From NCBI RefSeq assembly GCF_001543895.1, contig NZ_JYIJ01000019.1:744001-808000 (forward strand): a stretch of DNA of 64,000 bases, read 5' to 3'. Shown here one piece after another: positions 59,287 to 64,000 of the stretch. Every line of letters begins with the position of its first letter. Within the stretch, counting starts at the first letter, position 1. A model generated the notes under the pieces. The model saw only the letters and a program-made list of their open reading frames with translations. It was not told the DNA's origin and ran no database searches. A program made the position numbers and the translations under genes. The stretch is from Carbonactinospora thermoautotrophica. GTDB lineage: Bacteria; Actinomycetota; Actinomycetes; Streptomycetales; Carbonactinosporaceae.

Positions 59287-61806
59287 GTGGTCGAAGTGAA
59301 CACTCCCCCGCCGTTCGATCGCATCGAACCGGTCGACCTGCAGACCGAGATGCAGCGCTCGTACCTCGACTACGCGATGAGCGTGATCGTGAGCCGGGCG
59401 CTGCCCGACGTGCGTGACGGCCTGAAACCGGTGCACCGCCGGGTGCTGTACGCGATGTACGACGGCGGCTACCGGCCCGACCGCGGCTACTACAAGTGCG
59501 CCCGCGTCGTCGGCGACGTGATGGGCAACTACCACCCGCACGGCGACGCCGCGATCTACGACGCGCTGGTGCGGCTCGCCCAGCCGTGGGCGATGCGCAT
59601 GCCGCTGGTCGACGGCAACGGCAACTTCGGCTCGCCCGGCAACGACCCGGCAGCCGCGATGCGCTACACCGAGTGCCGCCTGGCGCCGCTGGCGATGGAG
59701 ATGCTCCGCGACATCGAGGAGCAGACCGTCGACTTCGCGCCGAACTACGACGGCCGCTCGCAGGAACCGGGGGTCCTGCCGTCCAAGTTCCCGAACCTGC
59801 TGGTCAACGGCGCGTCGGGGATCGCGGTCGGGATGGCGACCAACATCCCGCCGCACAACCTGCGGGAGGTCGCGAGCGGCGTCCAGTGGTACCTGGAGCA
59901 CCCCGAGGCCACGAGCGAGGAGCTGCTCGAGGCGCTCATGGAGCGCATCCCGGGCCCGGACTTCCCGACCGGCGCGCTGATCGTCGGCCGTAAGGGCATC
60001 GAGGAGGCGTACCGCACCGGCCGCGGCTCCATCACGATGCGCGCGGTGGTTGAGGTCGAGGAGATCCAGGGCCGCACCTGCCTGGTGGTCACCGAGCTGC
60101 CGTACCAGGTGAACCCGGACAACCTCGCGCTCAAGATCGCCGAGCTGGTCAAGGACGGCAAGATCCAGGGCATCGCCGACGTCCGCGACGAGACGTCCGC
60201 GCGGACCGGCCAGCGGCTGGTGATCGTGCTCAAGCGGGACGCGGTCGCCAAGGTCGTCCTCAACAACCTGTACAAGCACACGCAGCTGCAGGAGACCTTC
60301 GGCGCCAACATGCTGGCGCTGGTCGACGGCGTGCCGCGCACCCTGTCGCTGGACCAGTTCGTCCGGTACTGGGTCCAGCACCAGGTCGAGGTCATCGTCC
60401 GGCGCACCCGGTACCGGCTCAACAAGGCCGAGGAGCGCGCCCACATCCTGCGCGGCCTGCTCAAGGCGATCGACCGGATCGACGAGGTCATCGCGCTGAT
60501 CCGGTCCAGCGATACCGCCGACGCCGCCCGCACCGGCCTGATGCGGCTGCTGGAGATCGACGAGGTCCAGGCGACCGCCATCCTCGACATGCAGCTGCGT
60601 CGCCTGGCGGCCCTGGAACGGCAGAAGATCACCGACGAGTACGACCAGCTCATGGCGACGATCGCCGAACTGAACGTGATCCTCGCCTCCCCGGTGCGCC
60701 AGCGGCAGATCATCAGCGAGGAGCTGGAGCAGATCGTGGCCAAGTACGGCGACGAGCGCCGCACCCGGCTCGTCCCGTACGACGGCGACATGTCCATCGA
60801 GGACCTGATCGCCGAGGAGGACGTGGTCGTCACGATCACCCGCGGCGGGTACGCCAAGCGCACCAAGATCGACCTGTACCGGTCGCAGCGACGCGGTGGC
60901 AAGGGCGTGCGCGGGGCGCAGCTCAAGCAGGACGACATCGTCGAGCACTTCTTCGTCACGACCACGCACCATTGGCTGCTGTTCTTCACGAACACCGGGC
61001 GCGTGTACCGCCTCAAGGCGTACGAGCTGCCCGAGGCGGCCCGCGACGCCCGCGGCCAGCACGTGGCGAACCTGCTCGCGCTCCAGCCCGAGGAGCGCAT
61101 CGCCCAGGTGCTCGACCTGCGTGACTACGACGTCGCGCCGTATCTGGTGCTCGCCACCAAGAACGGCCTGGTCAAGAAGACCCCGCTCAAGGAGTACGAC
61201 TCCAACCGCTCCGGTGGCGTGATCGCGATCAACCTGCGGGAGGGCGACGAGCTGATCGCGGCCGAGCTGGTGCACCCGACCGACCATCTGTTGCTCGTCA
61301 GCCGAAAGGGTCAAGCGGTGCGATTCGTCGCGGACGACTCCACGCTGCGTCCGATGGGCCGCGCGACCAGCGGCGTTATCGGCATGCGGTTCCGCGACGG
61401 CGACGAATTGCTGTCGATGAGCGTGGTCCGGGAGGGCACGTATGTGTTCACGGCCACCTCTGGCGGGTACGCCAAGCGTACGAGCGTCGACAGGTACCCG
61501 GTCCGTGGCCGCGGTGGTCTGGGCGTGATCGCCGCCAAGACCGTCGAGGAGCGCGGTGAGTTGGTCGGAGCGTTGACCGTGCACGAGAACGATGAGGTCT
61601 TCGCGATCACGTCGAGCGGTGGCGTCATCCGTACGCGCGTCGCGGAAATCCGGGAGACCGGGCGGGACACCATGGGTGTGCAGCTGATCAACCTCGCCTC
61701 GCGTGACACGGTCGTCGGAATCGCCCGGAACGCGGAGGAAGAGGAGGCGGAGGCTGTGGAGGAAGGTCCTGACGGGACCGCCGACCCGCAGGAGGACAGG
61801 ACGTGA
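59287..61806 (+). CDS. gyrA: DNA gyrase subunit A
   Basis: 839 residues, GTG start. Catalytic Tyr127 in [11 protein letters not shown]. The quinolone region reads [15 protein letters not shown], with Ala88 at the place of E. coli Ser83 and Asp92 at Asp87; Ala here is also found in mycobacteria. Winged-helix and tower domains, then a C-terminal beta-pinwheel with repeated segments such as [27 protein letters not shown] (GyrA box-like), [19 protein letters not shown] and [14 protein letters not shown]. Acidic C-terminal tail. Overlaps the DUF3566 gene. Confidence 0.98.
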   Translation: MVEVNTPPPFDRIEPVDLQTEMQRSYLDYAMSVIVSRALPDVRDGLKPVHRRVLYAMYDGGYRPDRGYYKCARVVGDVMGNYHPHGDAAIYDALVRLAQPWAMRMPLVDGNGNFGSPGNDPAAAMRYTECRLAPLAMEMLRDIEEQTVDFAPNYDGRSQEPGVLPSKFPNLLVNGASGIAVGMATNIPPHNLREVASGVQWYLEHPEATSEELLEALMERIPGPDFPTGALIVGRKGIEEAYRTGRGSITMRAVVEVEEIQGRTCLVVTELPYQVNPDNLALKIAELVKDGKIQGIADVRDETSARTGQRLVIVLKRDAVAKVVLNNLYKHTQLQETFGANMLALVDGVPRTLSLDQFVRYWVQHQVEVIVRRTRYRLNKAEERAHILRGLLKAIDRIDEVIALIRSSDTADAARTGLMRLLEIDEVQATAILDMQLRRLAALERQKITDEYDQLMATIAELNVILASPVRQRQIISEELEQIVAKYGDERRTRLVPYDGDMSIEDLIAEEDVVVTITRGGYAKRTKIDLYRSQRRGGKGVRGAQLKQDDIVEHFFVTTTHHWLLFFTNTGRVYRLKAYELPEAARDARGQHVANLLALQPEERIAQVLDLRDYDVAPYLVLATKNGLVKKTPLKEYDSNRSGGVIAINLREGDELIAAELVHPTDHLLLVSRKGQAVRFVADDSTLRPMGRATSGVIGMRFRDGDELLSMSVVREGTYVFTATSGGYAKRTSVDRYPVRGRGGLGVIAAKTVEERGELVGALTVHENDEVFAITSSGGVIRTRVAEIRETGRDTMGVQLINLASRDTVVGIARNAEEEEAEAVEEGPDGTADPQEDRT

Positions 61807-62471
61807 GCAAGGGCAACCCCAGCCCCGACGGGGCCGGAGCCAGGGGGCAGGAGACGTCCACCGAGGTGATGCCCGTCCTACGTGCCGGCGCCGCGCCGGC
61901 CCGCCCGGGCGCGCCTTTCGGTGTCGATACCGCGGCGTCGGGCGAGGCCTCCTCCAACGACACCGCGGATCTCGAGGGGAGCGAGCAGGCGGCCGGTAGC
62001 CCGTCGCAGGGCCCGACCGGCGCGGGCGGCACCATGCCGACCGCCGCGATCCGCCGCAGGATCAGGGGCCGCCGGCTTGCTCAGCCGGCCGAAGCCCCGC
62101 CCACCCGCCGGGCGCGGCTCCGCCTCGCCAAGGTGGATCCGTGGTCGGTCATGAAGATCAGCTTCGTGCTGTCGATCGCGCTCGGCGTCGTGCTCCTCAT
62201 CGCCACGGCCGTCTTGTGGGCGGTGCTCGACGTGCTCGGCGTGATCTCCGCCGTCAGCGAGGTCGTAGGCCAGATCACCGGATCGGACACCCAGGCTGGG
62301 TTCAACCTGCAGAACTTCCTGTCGTTGCCTCGCGTCCTGGCGTTCACCGTCCTGGTCGCGATCATCGACGTCATCCTGATCACCGCCCTGGCGACGATCG
62401 GAGCCTACCTCTACAACATGGCGGCTGACTTCGTCGGGGGGCTGGAGTTGACGCTGGCCGAGGACGAGTGA
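61803..62471 (+). CDS. DUF3566 membrane protein
   Basis: 222 residues, GTG at 61803 overlapping the gyrA stop by four bases. Disordered N-terminus of about 100 residues, then basic [30 protein letters not shown], a helix to about 145, a loop with [20 protein letters not shown], and a second helix [28 protein letters not shown]. The family always follows gyrA in actinobacteria; function unknown, with links to division in mycobacteria (CwsA-near region) only positional. Confidence 0.92.
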   Translation: MSKGNPSPDGAGARGQETSTEVMPVLRAGAAPARPGAPFGVDTAASGEASSNDTADLEGSEQAAGSPSQGPTGAGGTMPTAAIRRRIRGRRLAQPAEAPPTRRARLRLAKVDPWSVMKISFVLSIALGVVLLIATAVLWAVLDVLGVISAVSEVVGQITGSDTQAGFNLQNFLSLPRVLAFTVLVAIIDVILITALATIGAYLYNMAADFVGGLELTLAEDE

Positions 62472-62539
62472 ACTCACAGCCGCCCCGATCCGGTTTGGAT
62501 GGCGGCGGCCGGGTACGGTAACCTGCATTCGCAGCGTAG

Positions 62540-62616
62540 GGGGCTATAGCTCAGTCGGTTAGAGCGCTTCCCTGATAAGGAAGAGGTCACTGGTTCAAGT
62601 CCAGTTAGCCCCACCA
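62540..62616 (+). tRNA. tRNA-Ile (GAT)
   Basis: 77 bases with encoded CCA. Acceptor GGGGCTA / TAGCCCC, D-arm AGCTCAGTCGGTTAGAGC, anticodon loop CTGATAA within CTTCC...GGAAG (anticodon GAT), variable GGTC, T-arm CTGGTTCAAGTCCAG. tRNA-Ile downstream of gyrA is the usual actinobacterial arrangement. Confidence 0.98.
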
Positions 62617-62625
62617 AGCCAAAGA

Positions 62626-62655
62626 CCCCGGAGCGGTTACGCTTCGGGGCTTTTT
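62626..62655 (+). terminator. Rho-independent terminator after tRNA-Ile
   Basis: CCCCGGAGCG (62626-62635), loop GTTA, CGCTTCGGGG (62640-62649), then CTTTTT. A classic hairpin with T-run. Confidence 0.95.
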
Positions 62656-63314
62656 GGCGGCAGCGAAGCCACGGACGCCTCAGCAGGCTTTCGATCCGTC
62701 CTTGCGTCAAATCGTCGTGGCCACGTCCGGGCTGGTGTGGTGCGTGAGGCGGTCACCGGTGATCCGGGGGCGAAGCCGATGCGATGATCGTTTGGGTGGT
62801 TTCTTCTCGTCGTTGCCCGCGCCAGTGATGACGGCCAGACAGTTGTTGGCGAGGATGTCCAGGGCTGTATAGCGTGGTTCGGCCCATCCGTCGGTCTGCC
62901 CGGCCAGATCATCGCCTCTCCTTCGAGGCTCCGTAGATGCCATCTCGAAGGATCACCGTGGTAGCCGTCCCACCTCACGACGCCGCCCTCGGGCCACAGC
63001 CCGACGCCGTACCCCACGCCGGTGGACGCCACTGTGCCGCTTGCCGTGCTCGAACCGTCAGGCGGCCCCGCGGTTCGGGGCGCTTACCGTCGGCCGGGCC
63101 GGCAGCGGGGTGCTGGACGGTTGACCAGCCGTACGGGCTTGCCGGGTCGCGCCGAGCTGTCGGCGACACCCGGACCTGCTCGGCGAGATCTCCCATGCCG
63201 GGCCGGAGCGGATCGGCTTCGGGCTACGTACGGCAAATAGTCCCTGAGTCTCCCGGAAGATCACCTGAAAGCGGTAATGTCCTCTGCGACCTGCACCGTC
63301 TCAGAGGGGGTTCC
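62656..63314. other. 659-bp gap, possible gene remnants
   Basis: No complete gene recognised. On the minus strand, codons around 62940-63032 read VGYGVGLWPEGGVVRWDGYHGDPSRWHL, which looks protein-like but is followed by low-quality sequence. Overall GC is lower and codon pattern weaker than in neighbours, so this may be decayed coding DNA. Confidence 0.35.
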
Positions 63315-64000
63315 ATGTCGCATACTCGCGAGCGCCTCGGAGTCGTGCTCGCTGGTCTGGCTGGCGCCCTACTGACCGGACTGGGAGCGGCGACTCCGGT
63401 GTACGGGGCCGAAGAAGCCGTCGCCGCGTACGCGGGAACCGACAGCGGGCAGGAGGTCCGGCTGGCCGACGGCGAGCGCGTCTGGGCGGGGCTGCACCGG
63501 CTGGACCTGAGCGGTACGACGGCCCGGGCGTACTCGGCCGAGCCGGATGGCCCGGCACGGCCCGGGGTGCCGTACGGCGAGACCGATGAGACGGGGCTGG
63601 GCGATCACGCCCGCCGCATCGGCTGGATCGTGCGCAACAGCGTGCCGAACGTGAGCACGCAGCAGGTCGCCCGGCTGATCGGCAAGCCCGACGTCGATCC
63701 CCGTGACGCGACGGCCGCCGCGCAGGCCGCGATCTGGCACTTCAGCGACGACGTGGACCTGGACACGACCTCTGGCGCCAACCGGGAGGACGTGGTGCGC
63801 CTGTACCAGGCGTTCACGGACTCGCGGGTCAACGTGGGCGCGGGGCCGGCCGGTCCGGCGCTGGAGGTCACGCCCCGGCAGCTCAGCGGGGCGGCCGGGC
63901 TCCTGATAGGCGCCTGGGACGTGTTCACGAGCGCTGACCGGGTGGACGTGACCCTGCGGGGCGCGCCCGAGGGGACCCAGTTGCTCGATGAGGAGCACCA
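63315..64000 (+). CDS. Secreted thioester-domain-like (TQXA) surface protein, partial
   Basis: 228 codons in the window; the C-terminus is beyond the edge. AGAGGGGG precedes the ATG. Signal peptide (hydrophobic about 8-26, cleavage near GAEEA at 33). The next region resembles thioester domains of Gram-positive surface adhesins: VRLADGERVWAGLHRLDL, TTARAY(Ser74)AEPDGP, VPYGETD, WIVRNSVPNVSTQQVARLIG and AAQAAIWHFSDDVDLDT. Gln137 of the AQAAIW segment is the expected acceptor, but the Cys usually following ARAY is Ser74. A repeat domain and wall anchor probably lie outside. Function in attachment is family knowledge. Confidence 0.8.
   Translation, partial: MSHTRERLGVVLAGLAGALLTGLGAATPVYGAEEAVAAYAGTDSGQEVRLADGERVWAGLHRLDLSGTTARAYSAEPDGPARPGVPYGETDETGLGDHARRIGWIVRNSVPNVSTQQVARLIGKPDVDPRDATAAAQAAIWHFSDDVDLDTTSGANREDVVRLYQAFTDSRVNVGAGPAGPALEVTPRQLSGAAGLLIGAWDVFTSADRVDVTLRGAPEGTQLLDEEH

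Noticed and set aside
59521-59563. Quinolone-resistance mutation in GyrA (Ala at the Ser83 position)
   Set aside because: Ala at this place is normal in mycobacteria and common in actinobacteria, so it is not evidence of selection.
59152-61584. 810-codon minus-strand frame opposite gyrA
   Set aside because: Pure antisense shadow of gyrA third-position GC; no motif or ribosome-binding site.

Overview
This is the oriC region of a high-GC Gram-positive chromosome (Actinomycetes). The evidence is the roughly 70% GC content, frequent GTG starts, many ATGA/GTGA stop-start overlaps, and a gene order that matches Streptomyces and Mycobacterium around the origin: dnaB / rplI-rpsR-ssb-rpsF / cca-NUDIX-DUF6049-murJ-pseudokinase-sigM-antisigma-trxB-trxA-cwlM / parB-parA-rsmG-jag-yidC-yidD-rnpA-rpmH / dnaA-oriC-dnaN-gnd-recF-DUF721-gyrB-gyrA-DUF3566-tRNA-Ile. 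The femX, PadR-ino1 and ptpA-fructosamine kinase genes are Streptomyces-like. DnaA has only 488 residues, without the very long domain II of true Streptomyces, so a related non-Streptomyces lineage is more likely. The species cannot be fixed from the sequence alone.

Layout. 0-4 kb: the end of a MATE exporter (minus strand), a dense DnaA-box cluster, and dnaB interrupted by a 501-residue intein. 4-10.5 kb: accessory genes (two MerR regulators, an aldo/keto reductase, a DUF4188 protein, a secreted CHAP protein, a fructosamine-kinase-like protein, a low-molecular-weight phosphatase, a holin-like and a VanZ-like membrane protein). 10.5-12.1 kb: the rpsF-ssb-rpsR-rplI operon on the minus strand. 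12.2-21.5 kb: endonuclease IV, then a cell-envelope block with FemX, a racemase-like protein, and a minus-strand DUF5318-PBP-glycosyltransferase-mannosyltransferase operon. 21.7-26.9 kb: a PadR regulator with a 25-bp palindrome, ino1, a peptide-binding lipoprotein and an MFS transporter. 27-39.5 kb: the conserved cca-to-cwlM block, dealing with lipid II flipping, envelope stress sigma factor, thioredoxin and control of peptidoglycan synthesis. 39.5-44 kb: an LLM oxidoreductase, a GNAT protein, a possible 42-residue membrane protein, an aminotransferase and a Ddl-like ATP-grasp ligase. 43.8-50 kb: parB-parA with parS sites, rsmG, and the jag-yidC-yidD-rnpA-rpmH membrane-insertion operon. 50-62.5 kb: dnaA, oriC, dnaN and the replication/topology genes, closed by tRNA-Ile. 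63.3 kb to the end: a secreted thioester-domain-like protein that runs off the window.

How the parts work together. Replication initiation (DnaA, DnaB, DnaN, RecF, gyrase, SSB), origin segregation (ParA/ParB/parS) and wall synthesis control (MurJ, pseudokinase, CwlM, FemX, class A PBP) are packed around one origin. DnaA boxes occur not only between dnaA and dnaN but also upstream of dnaA, dnaB, cca, trxB and gyrB.

The less ordinary points are: a DnaB intein with the residues of a class 3 intein plus a Cys-rich insert in its homing endonuclease; an oriC-like DnaA-box cluster in front of dnaB; an in-frame 52-bp duplication that built the start of the DUF6049 gene; a pseudokinase gene kept separate from murJ; a small membrane-protein gene near parB; and a thioester-domain protein whose expected Cys is Ser.
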